Source of the DNA: DATMER01 sp034667225
GTDB lineage: Bacteria > Acidobacteriota > Thermoanaerobaculia > Multivoradales > UBA5704
Assembly (NCBI GenBank): GCA_034667225.1
Contig: JAXDKG010000020.1
Location: 186,001-250,000 of the forward strand
DNA: 64,000 nucleotides
Reading direction: 5' to 3'
Part shown: in pieces, positions 26,378 to 34,528 of the stretch
Numbering within the stretch: the first letter of the stretch is position 1
How the letters are laid out: each line of letters opens with the position of its first letter
Translations under genes and position numbers: made by a program
The notes under the pieces: model-generated
Told to the model about the DNA's origin: nothing
The model's input: only the letters and a program-made list of their open reading frames with translations
Databases searched by the model: none

Positions 26378-27546
26378 CGGCCACCCTCCCCGCCCGCGGC
26401 CGGCGTGCCCAGGGCCTGGGCCAGCACGGAGAGGCGCGAGCGCGTGTTGTCCTCAAGGATGGTGCGCGCCTCCAGGAAGGTCTCCGGCCGGACGCTGTTG
26501 TAGAGCAGCCGTTCCGGGTCTCCGGAGCCGGCGGGCAGGGCCACGACCTTCTGCAGGAGGGTCTTGGCCTCGCCGAAGCTGCCGCGGCGGTCGAGGACCG
26601 AGGAGAGCTCCAGGTGGAGCCGCACGTGATCCGGGTAGCGGCCCAGGCCGGTCCGCAGAACCTTCTCGGCGTCGGCCCAGTCTTCGGTCTCAGCGTACAG
26701 GCGGGCCAGCTCCTGGTAGACGAGCGGGGCCACCCAACTGGAGTCGTTGGCCGCCACCAGGGCGTTGAGGGTCTTCTTGGCCTCGGCCGTATCCCCCATC
26801 CGCTTCAGGTTCATGGCCAGGCGGAAGCGGGCCTCGGAATGGTCGGGATCGAGCTTGAGCAGCTCGCGCAGCGACTTGATGGCGCTCTCGGGCTGGGCGC
26901 TCTTCTCGTAGACCGTGGCCAGGGCGAGCCGGGCCGGGACGTTGCGGCCGTCGAGCTCCAGCGCCTGGTAGAACAGCTCCGCGGCGGGAAGCTGCTGGGC
27001 GTGCTCCATGAGCATGCCGCCCAGGCTGGTCAGCACGCGGCTGGCGACCATGGCCGAGCCTTCGGAGCCGGACTGCTGGTTGTACAGGATTGCGAGATCG
27101 CGGGTCATCTGGCGGGCATGGGTCACGGCCAGAGGGGCTTGGCGGACGCCGCGCGACAGGAGCCGCGAGTAGGCCTCGTGGTGGAGCATGGCGATCGGCA
27201 CGAGGACCTCCAGGCTGGTGGCCCCGAGCTCGTGGATCACCGCCTGCTCGGACTGGAGCAGCCGCTTGCGCGCTTTGGGATCGCCGTCGGCGACCACGCC
27301 CTTCTCCAGCTCGATGAGGTCGTCCGGCGCCCGGTCGACCTCTCCCGCCACCCAGGCGGAGAGGATCTCGCGGTAGCGCGTCTGGATGCGGTCGACCTGC
27401 TCTTGCTTGCTCTCCCCTCCGCTCGAGCTGCCGATCACCTGGACTCCTGGCGAGCTCCAGGGGTCCTGCGCCTGCAAGGGGGCGAGCGCACAGCACCCCA
27501 GCAAGGCCACGGCGGCCATTCGACGTGAATTCCCGCGATCTGTCAT
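26374..27546 (-). CDS. Exported TPR protein
   Basis: 390 residues from ATG 27546, preceded by GGAGGG. A signal peptide (MAAVALLGCCALAPLQA) is followed by a helical N-terminal domain with DRIQTRYREILSAWVAGEVD. Four to six TPRs then occupy about 190-370 (AAELFYQALELDGRNVPARLALATVYEKS; SLRELLKLDPDHSEARFRLAMNLKRMG). It probably acts as a periplasmic scaffold. The 4-nt overlap with the VWA gene suggests that the two products work together. A shorter start at ATG 27519 is possible. Confidence 0.8.
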   Translation of the reverse strand: MTDRGNSRRMAAVALLGCCALAPLQAQDPWSSPGVQVIGSSSGGESKQEQVDRIQTRYREILSAWVAGEVDRAPDDLIELEKGVVADGDPKARKRLLQSEQAVIHELGATSLEVLVPIAMLHHEAYSRLLSRGVRQAPLAVTHARQMTRDLAILYNQQSGSEGSAMVASRVLTSLGGMLMEHAQQLPAAELFYQALELDGRNVPARLALATVYEKSAQPESAIKSLRELLKLDPDHSEARFRLAMNLKRMGDTAEAKKTLNALVAANDSSWVAPLVYQELARLYAETEDWADAEKVLRTGLGRYPDHVRLHLELSSVLDRRGSFGEAKTLLQKVVALPAGSGDPERLLYNSVRPETFLEARTILEDNTRSRLSVLAQALGTPAAGGEGGR

Positions 27547-27640
27547 CCCGTGGTCCCTCCGAGCGGCCCTTCGCTTTATGGAAGCCATTAGACACTTAGA
27601 GTACAGGAGCGGGCACTTTCGTGACAATCCTGGTGGTGAC

Positions 27641-27676
27641 AAACAAAAGGGCGGGAGCCTGCAAAGGCCCCCGCCC
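27641..27676 (-). terminator. Rho-independent terminator of the SGNH hydrolase gene
   Basis: Arms 27649-27660 and 27665-27676 pair over 12 bp with one mismatch. The plus-strand loop is GCAA (read as TTGC on the transcribed minus strand), and on the minus strand TTTTGTTT follows at 27641-27648. It lies 27 nt after the stop of the gene at 27703. Confidence 0.8.
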
Positions 27677-27702
27677 CCTTGAAGTCATTCAGGCGCCTTC
27701 AG

Positions 27703-29034
27703 TTATTTGCGATTTCTCTTGGCCTTCTTGGTCTTCACGTCCAGGGCCCAGAACAGGTTGCGGACCGCGGCGTGCGTCAGGATGCCGTCGCCCTGGATCT
27801 CCGGCACCACGGAGGTGCGGCTGGCGCCGAACATGAAGGGGAAGAGGTTGACCAGCGGGATCTCGCCGTCGTACTGATCGTTGATGGCGTCGATGAACAG
27901 GTTGGCGACGTAGGCGTAGCCGAAGGCGTTCGGATGGACGCCGTCGTAGGAGAAGATTCCGCCGGTCAGGAAGTTCTCGGTGAAGGTGATGCCGCCGACT
28001 TCGACGCCGTTGGTGGCGACCTCGCGGAAGACCGCGTTCATGTCCACGAACGCCGCGCCGACCCGGGTGGCCTCGCTGCGGATGATGGTGTTGTAGGCGG
28101 CGATGCGGGCGGTGATCGTGGCGATCTCGGCGGCGCTGAGGACCGCGGCGTCGGAGAGCGGCTGGCCGGTGCCGCCGAACGCGGCCGGGATGCCCTTGCC
28201 CTGGGCCAGCTCGGCGCGGGCGGTGAGGAGCACGCGGTCGTTCGGAGTCAAGGGGCCGTTGGGGCCGATCAGGGGGACCACGTTGCCGTTCACGAGCACC
28301 GGCTGGTTGGTCGCCGGGTTGACCAGCACGAAGGGGAGCGTGACCACGTACGGAATGCCGGTGACTTCGGGGATGTTGGCGATCGCCATCTCGACGCCGC
28401 GGCCGGCGAGGGCGTTGATGATCGTCTTGTAGTCGGCCTCGAACTGGGCGACCGGCGTGATGGTCACGCCCTCGATGACCCGGCCAGCCAGCGCCGCGCC
28501 GAGGACGTCGTTGTTGCCGACCCAGACGGTGGCGAAAGTCGGGTTGAGAGCGATCGCCTGCTGGAGCTGGGTGCCCAGCCCGCGCAGGATCAGGTCGTGC
28601 AGGCCGCCGTTGTCGGTGACCGTGGCGACTACGTCATGGACGTCGGCGCCCGGCACGGCCAGGTTGTTGTAGGGCCGCTGGAGGTTCAGGTTCTGCGGCT
28701 GGCCCGAGCCCGCCTTGGGGCCGATGGTGAGCGGCGCGAGGCTCTTGAGCTCGAGGACCGCGGGGATGCCCGGATCGCTCACGAGCGGCTGCTGAAAGCC
28801 GGCGCCATTGCTGTCACCGGTGGCCTGGCGGGCGATCAGGATCGGATAGCTGTTGAGCTGGGCCGTGCGGCCGAGGCCGCCGCTCATGAAGCCGGCGGTC
28901 AGGCTGTCGCCGATCGCCACGTAGCGGGAGAAGTCGGTATTGCCGGTATCCACCTGCGCGGCGGCCGGTACTGACGCCAGGGGCAGGATCAGGGCGAGCG
29001 TCAGGACGCCCGCGAGGGTCTTCAGACGAAACAT
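27703..29034 (-). CDS. Exported SGNH/GDSL hydrolase
   Basis: 443 residues. AGGAG lies 9 nt before ATG 29034; an ATG at 29043 would overlap it and is rejected. The signal peptide ends at ASVPAAAQ. Block I is YVAIGDSLTAGF with the nucleophile serine, block III has the Asn of VWVGNNDVL, and block V is DGVHPNAFGY with the catalytic Asp and His. The central part is unusually rich in small residues. Such enzymes are esterases, lipases or acyl-hydrolases; the neighbouring FadL-type porin suggests a lipid or fatty ester as substrate (inference). It is followed by a clear terminator. Confidence 0.9.
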   Translation of the reverse strand: MFRLKTLAGVLTLALILPLASVPAAAQVDTGNTDFSRYVAIGDSLTAGFMSGGLGRTAQLNSYPILIARQATGDSNGAGFQQPLVSDPGIPAVLELKSLAPLTIGPKAGSGQPQNLNLQRPYNNLAVPGADVHDVVATVTDNGGLHDLILRGLGTQLQQAIALNPTFATVWVGNNDVLGAALAGRVIEGVTITPVAQFEADYKTIINALAGRGVEMAIANIPEVTGIPYVVTLPFVLVNPATNQPVLVNGNVVPLIGPNGPLTPNDRVLLTARAELAQGKGIPAAFGGTGQPLSDAAVLSAAEIATITARIAAYNTIIRSEATRVGAAFVDMNAVFREVATNGVEVGGITFTENFLTGGIFSYDGVHPNAFGYAYVANLFIDAINDQYDGEIPLVNLFPFMFGASRTSVVPEIQGDGILTHAAVRNLFWALDVKTKKAKRNRK

Positions 29035-29054
29035 ACGATGCATCTCCTCTCGTC

Positions 29055-30380
29055 TCACCAATTGAGGGTGAAAGCCAGCAGGACCGCCTGCGTGTTGTAG
29101 TCACCGAAGAACGCGCCCTCGCCGGGGAAGCTCCGGGCGCGGGACCGCTCGTCGAAATCGAGGTACATGAGGGCGACGTCGTAGCCCAGGCCCGGACCGG
29201 TGCGGCCGTAGCCGACGGTGATGCCGTTGCGGTCGGCATCCGGCAGCAGGGGGGAGACCGACTCCTCGGGCTGCGGGCTCTCGTCGAAGACGTAGCCGAA
29301 GCGCCACTCGCTGGTCGGGCCGGCCGTCCAGCGCAGACCGAGGCGGTAGTTTTGCGCGTCGTCCCACTCCTCGGGGATCTCGGCGTCGGGCAGGGAGTTG
29401 GTCGCGCCGCCCACGAACTCGATCGGGACCACGTCGAAGGTGCTCCAGCCCGTCCAGTTGAAGTCCGTCTCCAGGAGCAGGTTCTGGGTCAGGGCGAACG
29501 CCAGGCCCAGGCTCGCGGTGTCGGGGAACTCGATGTTGGTCTCGACCGGCAGGTCACGCTCGAAGGGGAGCTGGGCGCGGAGCGCGGCGTCGAACTGCGC
29601 GTTGCCGGTGGAGATCTGGGTCAGCCGGGCGTCTCCCTCGTAGTCCATGTCGATCTTGCTGCGGTAGGAGAGGCCCCAGGAGAAGCTGTTGCCGATCTTG
29701 TGCAGGATGCCCACGTTGAAGCCGTAGGCCGAGCCGAACTCGCTTTCGAGCTGCAGCCGGCCGATGTCGGCCACGCGTTGGGTGAAGGGGTTGATGGTGC
29801 CGATGTTGCGGTTGAGCTCGACGTCGCTGAAGCGCGCGACGGCGCCGATGCCGATGCCGAAGTTGTCGGTGATCTGCCAGCCGAGCGTCGGGTTGATGTC
29901 GATCGCGCGCAGGGCCGCCTTGGTGCTGAGGAAGCGGCCGGCGAACTGGTCGGGGTCCTCCCACGAGGTGGTCAGGCCGAAGGGGGCGTTGATCCCCAGG
30001 CCGAACTTCCAGGTGTCGTTGATGGGCTGGACCCAGTACAGGTGGGGCGGGAACTCGGACAGCGCCTCCTGCTCGGCGTGGTAGCCCTCGCCCGGGAACG
30101 GGTTCGCGCCGTCGAACTCGGCCTTGGTGCTCGTGATCCAGGTGAAGCCGGTCGAGACCTGCCGCTCGGTGACGAAGGCCAGACCGCCGGCGTTGTGGAA
30201 CAGCAGCGACGGGTCGTCGGCCTGGGCGGTGAACGCGCCCGCCATGCCCATCGCCTTGGCGCCCTGCTCGAAGATGCTGAACCCGGCCGCGTACATGGGA
30301 GCCGTCGAGGCCAGCGCGCCGATCGCAGTGATCGCCACGACTGCCAAGGCCCTCCCGATGAATCCTCCTCGCCTGCGCAT
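29055..30380 (-). CDS. Outer-membrane long-chain fatty acid transporter, FadL/OmpP1-like
   Basis: 441 residues. AGGAGGAGACAGG precedes ATG 30380. The signal peptide ends at APMYA, and the mature protein opens with AGFSIFEQGAKAMGMAGAF, the hatch-domain start typical of FadL/TodX proteins. The usual NPA triplet in the hatch reads HNAGGLAF here. A long series of amphipathic strands follows, ending in aromatic FTLNW as outer-membrane barrels do. It should take up hydrophobic compounds. It ends 20 nt before the SGNH hydrolase starts, and the two likely form one transcript ending at the terminator at 27641. Confidence 0.9.
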   Translation of the reverse strand: MRRRGGFIGRALAVVAITAIGALASTAPMYAAGFSIFEQGAKAMGMAGAFTAQADDPSLLFHNAGGLAFVTERQVSTGFTWITSTKAEFDGANPFPGEGYHAEQEALSEFPPHLYWVQPINDTWKFGLGINAPFGLTTSWEDPDQFAGRFLSTKAALRAIDINPTLGWQITDNFGIGIGAVARFSDVELNRNIGTINPFTQRVADIGRLQLESEFGSAYGFNVGILHKIGNSFSWGLSYRSKIDMDYEGDARLTQISTGNAQFDAALRAQLPFERDLPVETNIEFPDTASLGLAFALTQNLLLETDFNWTGWSTFDVVPIEFVGGATNSLPDAEIPEEWDDAQNYRLGLRWTAGPTSEWRFGYVFDESPQPEESVSPLLPDADRNGITVGYGRTGPGLGYDVALMYLDFDERSRARSFPGEGAFFGDYNTQAVLLAFTLNW

Positions 30381-30553
30381 CCTGTCTCCTCCTATGAGAG
30401 TCCTTCTTCGAATTGGGTTGCCTGTCGGGGAATTCGAACGAACATTCAACAAGACAGGAACGTTAGTCCCAAGCGGGTAGGGTGTCAACGCCCTTTCGGG
30501 TAGGGCGCAGAGGGAGGGATCAACTGCTAGAGTAGGCCGCGGAGGTGACGTGC

Positions 30554-31027
30554 ATGTTCGAGCACACGATTCAGGAGGAGACCTTCCGCAAGGTCAAGGA
30601 GTACCTCGGGGAACTCTTCGAGGAGCCCTATCACGACCCCGAGAACGACCATTTCTACGTGCGCTACGGGACGACGGTCCTGGAAATCTCAGTCGAGCCC
30701 TACGGCCCGGAGGAGGCCATGGTCACGATCATGTCCTACTGCGTGCAGGACGTGGAGGTGGAGGACGACCTGCTGCTCGGGCTGCTGGAGCTGAACCACC
30801 AGCTCCTCTGCGGATCGTTCTCGGTGGTGGGCAACGACATCTTCTTCGCCCATTCGCTGTTCGGGAGCAGCCTCGAGCCGCGCGACCTGCTGCGGGCGAT
30901 CACCTCGGTGGCGACCCTCGCCGACGACTACGACGACCGGATCGTGGCGCGCTACGGCGGTCAGACCGCCCTGGAGAAGATTCAGGACACGGGCGGCTGG
31001 AAGAAGCGCGCCGGGGACACGATGTGA
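30554..31027 (+). CDS. YbjN/CesT-like chaperone-fold protein
   Basis: 157 residues from ATG 30554, preceded by GGAGGTGA. The fold pattern is that of the YbjN / type III secretion chaperone-like superfamily: TFRKVKEYLGELFEE, then ISVEPYGPEEAMVTIMSY and a helix-rich C-terminus (LRAITSVATLADDYDDRIVARYGG). It is acidic. Members bind peptides or partner proteins; no secretion genes are present here, so the partner is unknown. It lies between the divergent FadL gene and convergent smpB. A small hairpin (CGCCCT/AGGGCG at 30489-30507) lies upstream. Confidence 0.7.
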   Translation: MFEHTIQEETFRKVKEYLGELFEEPYHDPENDHFYVRYGTTVLEISVEPYGPEEAMVTIMSYCVQDVEVEDDLLLGLLELNHQLLCGSFSVVGNDIFFAHSLFGSSLEPRDLLRAITSVATLADDYDDRIVARYGGQTALEKIQDTGGWKKRAGDTM

Positions 31028-31049
31028 TGATGGATGTAACCGAAGACGG

Positions 31050-31544
31050 CTACCAGCGGCCGCCCTTGACGGCCGCTTCGACCTCGCGGTCGAGCTCCCG
31101 CTCCTTCTCCGCCTGCCGCTTGTCGTAGAGCTTCTTGCCCTGGGCCAGCGCCAACTCCAGCTTGATCCAGTTGCCCTTGAGGTAGACCGACAGGGGGATC
31201 ACGGTCATGCCCTTGGTCAGGGTGCGGCCGAAGAAGCGCTCGATCTGCCGGCGCTTGAGCAGCAGCCGGCGGTCGCGGTCGGGGAGGTGGTTCTCGCGGT
31301 TGCCATGGCTGTACGGACTGATGTGGGCGCCCACGAGCCAGGCTTGGCCGTTGCGGAACTCGACGAAGCTGTCCTTGAGCTGGACCTTGCCCGTGCGCAC
31401 CGCCTTGACCTCGGTGCCGGAGAGCGCGATGCCCGCCTCCTCGGTCTCCAGGACATGGTAGTCGTGCATCGCGCGCCGGTTCGAAGCCAGCACGCGCTTG
31501 ACCGGCTCCTTGGGCTTGGGGGCGGGCGCGGGCTTCGTTGCCAT
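31050..31544 (-). CDS. smpB: SsrA-binding protein SmpB
   Basis: 164 residues, the usual length. After a Pro/Lys-rich N-terminus it has NRRAMHDYHVLETEEAGIALSGTEVKAVR, then GAHISPYSHGNRENH and RDRRLLLKRRQIERFFGRT, and the basic tail ending KLYDKRQAEKERELDREV. SmpB delivers tmRNA to stalled ribosomes for trans-translation. No ssrA gene was recognised in the window. The start is only 26 nt from the divergent DUF4390 start, with overlapping -10-like sequences (GGATAGCAT on this strand). Confidence 0.98.
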   Translation of the reverse strand: MATKPAPAPKPKEPVKRVLASNRRAMHDYHVLETEEAGIALSGTEVKAVRTGKVQLKDSFVEFRNGQAWLVGAHISPYSHGNRENHLPDRDRRLLLKRRQIERFFGRTLTKGMTVIPLSVYLKGNWIKLELALAQGKKLYDKRQAEKERELDREVEAAVKGGRW

Positions 31545-31570
31545 GCTCCAATGCTATCCTTTTTCTCTCG

Positions 31571-32119
31571 ATGAGAGCCCTCCTTGCCCTCCTCGGGCTC
31601 CTGTTGCTCGCTTCCCAGGCCCGCGCCGAGGCCAAGATCTCCGACCTGCGGGTCGCCCTGGACGGCGACCGCGTCCTGGCCACGTTCACCCTCACCGGCG
31701 GGCTGGACCGCCGCCTTTCGCAGCGCATCGACTCCGGCCTTCCCACCTCCATCCTCTACGAGATCGAGCTGCACAAGGACCGCAAGCGGTGGTACGACAA
31801 CCGGCTCGACCGCACTACCCTGGAGGTCGTGGCCGTGCATGACGCGGTGGCCCGCACCTACACCGTCCACCTCAAGCTCGACGGCGAGCTGATCGAGAGC
31901 CGCACCGTGCGCGACCGCGAGGCCCTGGATGCCGCCATGACCCGGATCGACGGCGTCCCCGTCTTCACCCTGGGCGAAGGCACTCCCCTCGGCCGGCTGC
32001 TGATCAAGGTGCGGGCCGAGCTCGGCTCGCGCACCATCCTGTCGTTCATCCCCGCGGCGATCCACACGGAGTGGAGGGACTCCAACAAGTTCCGATATCC
32101 TGGAAAGCCCTCGCCGTGA
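31571..32119 (+). CDS. DUF4390 exported protein
   Basis: 182 residues. The signal peptide LLALLGLLLLASQARA is followed by a beta-rich DUF4390 domain (EAKISDLRVALDGDRVLATFTL; TSILYEIELHKDRKRWYDN). In other bacteria DUF4390 genes precede ntrY-type sensor kinase genes, and here the same order is seen: the stop overlaps the GTG of the kinase by GTGA. It probably senses or modulates for that kinase in the periplasm (inference). ATG 31571 has TATCCT 10 nt upstream, in a promoter region shared with divergent smpB. Confidence 0.85.
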   Translation: MRALLALLGLLLLASQARAEAKISDLRVALDGDRVLATFTLTGGLDRRLSQRIDSGLPTSILYEIELHKDRKRWYDNRLDRTTLEVVAVHDAVARTYTVHLKLDGELIESRTVRDREALDAAMTRIDGVPVFTLGEGTPLGRLLIKVRAELGSRTILSFIPAAIHTEWRDSNKFRYPGKPSP

Positions 32120-33927
32120 GCTTCCGCAACAGGATCGAGCGCCTCCTCAGGAACTACCGCGTCCTCCTGGGCGGCCTGGCCGCCCTGCTGCTCCTCTTCA
32201 CCCTCCTCTTCTACCTGTCGCAACGCGGGCGCGACCTCCCCGCCGCGCTGGTGACGAACAAGGTCCTCCTCTTCGTCCTCTGGTACGTCAACGTCATCCT
32301 GATCCTGGTCGTCGCCTTCGTCCTGCTGCGCAACCTGATCAAGCTGCTGGTCGAGCGCCGCCACCGCATCCTGGGCTCCAACTTCAAGTTCAAGCTGGTC
32401 GCGACCTACGTCGGCCTGTCGCTGATCCCGGTCCTCATCCTGTTCTTCATCGCCATGGAGCTGCTCCAGGGATCGTTCGACCGCTGGTTCAACACCCCGC
32501 TGGCGCCGGCGCTGGAGCGGGGCAACGCGGTGGCTCACGCCTTCTACGACCACATCGAGAGCACGGCCCTGCACGACGCCTCGCGGGCTCTCCAGGAAGT
32601 TCGGGGGATCGATCTCGAACAGGCCGAGGAGCGCCCGCGGCTCACCCGGCGGCTGCAGGAGCTGCTGGCCGAGCTCGACCTGGACCTCCTGGCCGTCTAC
32701 GAGGGGGAGGATCTCGTCAACGCCGTGGTCGACTCGCAGTCGGGCATCCCCGACCTGCCCGAGCCGGGCCGCGACTTCCTCCGGGAAGCGGCGCGGCAGG
32801 GCCGGGCCGTACGGATGGACGCGCCCGCCGGAGCGCCAGGCCGGCTCGTGCTCGCCGCGGTGTCCGGAGCGGGGATCACCGTGGTGGCCGGTACCCTGCT
32901 CGATCCCGCCGTGGCGGAGCAGACGGATCAGCTCGTGCGGGACTTCCAGTCCTACCGGCAGCTCGAGGTGCAGAAGGACGACATCCGGGCCAGCCACGTC
33001 CTGCTCTTCATCATGGTCACGCTGCTGGTCCTCCTCGGCGCCTCCTGGGCCGGGCTCTACCTGGCGCGCCGGGTGACCGTGCCGATCCAGGCACTGGCCG
33101 AGGGGACGCGGGCGATCAGCGGCGGCGATCTCAGCCACCGGGTGGACGTGGAGGCGGACGACGAGCTGGGGGTCCTGGTCGATTCGTTCAACCGGATGAC
33201 CGCGGAGCTGGAGAGCAACAAGGAGGCCCTGGAGCGTAGCAACCGCGAATTGGTGGAGGCGCAGCGGCTCGCGGCCTGGAACGAGGCGGCGCGGCGCATC
33301 GCGCACGAGATCAAGAACCCGCTCACGCCCATTCGCCTGTCGGCCGAGCGCCTGCTGCGCAAGCACCAGCAGCGGGACCCCGGGATCGGCAAGGCCATCG
33401 AGGAGGGGGTGGACATCATCGTGCGCGAGGTGGTGACCCTGCAGGGGATGGTGGACGAGTTCTCCCGCTACGCCCGCATGCCCCGCCCGCGGCCCGCTCC
33501 GGTCGACCTGGAGCGGCTGGTGGGGGACACGCTGAGCCTCTACCGCGACCTCAAGCCCGGAGTGGAGGTCGAGGGGCAGGTCGAGGACGGAGCTTCGCCC
33601 GCCATGCTCGACGCCGAACAGATGCGGCGGGCGCTGATCAATCTCCTGGACAACGCGGTAGAGGCCACGGAGGCGCCGGGAAAGGTGACGGTCTCGGCCA
33701 TGCGGGACAACAGTCACCTCCGGATCCGGGTGGCGGACACGGGGCGGGGAATCCCGCTGGCCTCGCGGGAGAAACTCTTCCTCCCCTACTACTCCACCAA
33801 GGGCCGTGGCACCGGCCTGGGCCTGGCCATCGTCCACCGCATCGTCACCGACCACCACGGCTCGATCCGGGTGGAGGACAACGTGCCTCAGGGGACGGTG
33901 TTCACGGTGGAGCTGCCGGCAGAGTAG
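32116..33927 (+). CDS. NtrY-like sensor histidine kinase
   Basis: About 603 residues from GTG 32116, which overlaps the DUF4390 stop. Three membrane segments lie at about 17-35, 50-72 and 93-113, then an extracytoplasmic sensor region, a fourth segment near 293-316, a HAMP domain (VPIQALAEGTRAISGGDLSHRV), a HisKA domain with the phospho-accepting His near 396 in RIAHEIKNPLTPIR, and a HATPase domain (LINLLDNAVEAT, RVADTGRGIP, GTGLGLAIVHRIV). This is the architecture of NtrY. No response regulator gene follows: the next genes on this strand and the opposite one are unrelated, so the partner (NtrX-like) must be elsewhere. Confidence 0.93.
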   Translation: MSFRNRIERLLRNYRVLLGGLAALLLLFTLLFYLSQRGRDLPAALVTNKVLLFVLWYVNVILILVVAFVLLRNLIKLLVERRHRILGSNFKFKLVATYVGLSLIPVLILFFIAMELLQGSFDRWFNTPLAPALERGNAVAHAFYDHIESTALHDASRALQEVRGIDLEQAEERPRLTRRLQELLAELDLDLLAVYEGEDLVNAVVDSQSGIPDLPEPGRDFLREAARQGRAVRMDAPAGAPGRLVLAAVSGAGITVVAGTLLDPAVAEQTDQLVRDFQSYRQLEVQKDDIRASHVLLFIMVTLLVLLGASWAGLYLARRVTVPIQALAEGTRAISGGDLSHRVDVEADDELGVLVDSFNRMTAELESNKEALERSNRELVEAQRLAAWNEAARRIAHEIKNPLTPIRLSAERLLRKHQQRDPGIGKAIEEGVDIIVREVVTLQGMVDEFSRYARMPRPRPAPVDLERLVGDTLSLYRDLKPGVEVEGQVEDGASPAMLDAEQMRRALINLLDNAVEATEAPGKVTVSAMRDNSHLRIRVADTGRGIPLASREKLFLPYYSTKGRGTGLGLAIVHRIVTDHHGSIRVEDNVPQGTVFTVELPAE

Positions 33928-33933
33928 GCCGGC

Positions 33934-34158
33934 TCAGGCTGCGAAGCGGAGGATTTCGACCTCGGCGCCCTTGCGAAGCGCTTCTTCCGCGCGCTCCAGG
34001 AGCTGTCCCGTGACCTCGGCGGAAAGGAAATATTCCCCGCAGTTCTCGCAGACATCGCCGGGAACGTCCTTGAAGATGACGAGGGTCTCTCCGCGCTCGA
34101 GCACGACGGTCACCCGGCCGGGCCGGGTTTCACCCTGCTTGCAGAAGAGACATTTCAT
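33934..34158 (-). CDS. YgiT-type zinc-finger protein (MqsA-like antitoxin N-domain)
   Basis: 74 residues from ATG 34158, overlapping the upstream gene by ATGA. Two CxxC knuckles (MKCLFCKQGE and DVCENCGEYF) flank a short beta segment, then a helix (VTGQLLERAEEALRKGAEVEIL). This is the YgiT/MqsA N-terminal zinc-finger family, without the DNA-binding HTH of full MqsA. Together with the DUF4258 gene it looks like a two-gene toxin-antitoxin-type unit. Confidence 0.85.
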   Translation of the reverse strand: MKCLFCKQGETRPGRVTVVLERGETLVIFKDVPGDVCENCGEYFLSAEVTGQLLERAEEALRKGAEVEILRFAA

Positions 34159-34442
34159 GAGGGCCTCCTCGTCCTGAAATCCGGCTCCCAAAGGGCCGGG
34201 TCTGGAGGATACACGGTTATAAGATAGCAGCTCCCGCTCTCGCGATCCTTTGCTACGACGGCATGCAGGACGCGCTTCTGGATGCGCGCCAAGAGGAGAA
34301 CGCTGGGGAAAGGTACGTCCTCGGGGTACTCCTCGATCACCTCGCCCGCCGCGATGGCGGCGAGCGCCTCATCGAGGGTGATGGATCTTTCGAACATGCG
34401 CGGCACAGCATGACCGCTGAAGTCGACCTGCCTGCAATCCAT
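34155..34442 (-). CDS. DUF4258 protein, putative toxin-like partner
   Basis: 95 residues; GGGAGGGG lies a few nt before ATG 34442. The N-terminus VDFSGHAVPRMFERSITLDEALAAI contains the H-x3-R-M-x-E-R-x-I pattern of DUF4258, a compact RNase-like/BECR-fold family often paired with small antitoxins. EVIEEYPEDVPFPSVLLLAR and GSCYLITVYPPDPALWE complete the domain. It is the first gene of the pair with the YgiT-type zinc finger. Toxicity is an inference. Confidence 0.85.
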   Translation of the reverse strand: MDCRQVDFSGHAVPRMFERSITLDEALAAIAAGEVIEEYPEDVPFPSVLLLARIQKRVLHAVVAKDRESGSCYLITVYPPDPALWEPDFRTRRPS

Positions 34443-34514
34443 ATCCCCTCCCAGGGGAGTTTATTTCCCAACTCAAGATCGGACGGCATTGTAATCCGTA
34501 TCCTCCACACCGTA

Positions 34515-34520
34515 TACAAT
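34515..34520 (+). promoter_or_regulatory. -10 hexamer TACAAT, Ser/Thr kinase gene
   Basis: TACAAT ends 8 nt before ATG 34529, in the context GTATACAAT. TTGTAA at 34489-34494 could be a -35, though spacing is long (18-20 nt). No Shine-Dalgarno, so the message is probably leaderless. Confidence 0.5.
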
Positions 34521-34528
34521 CTGGACCT

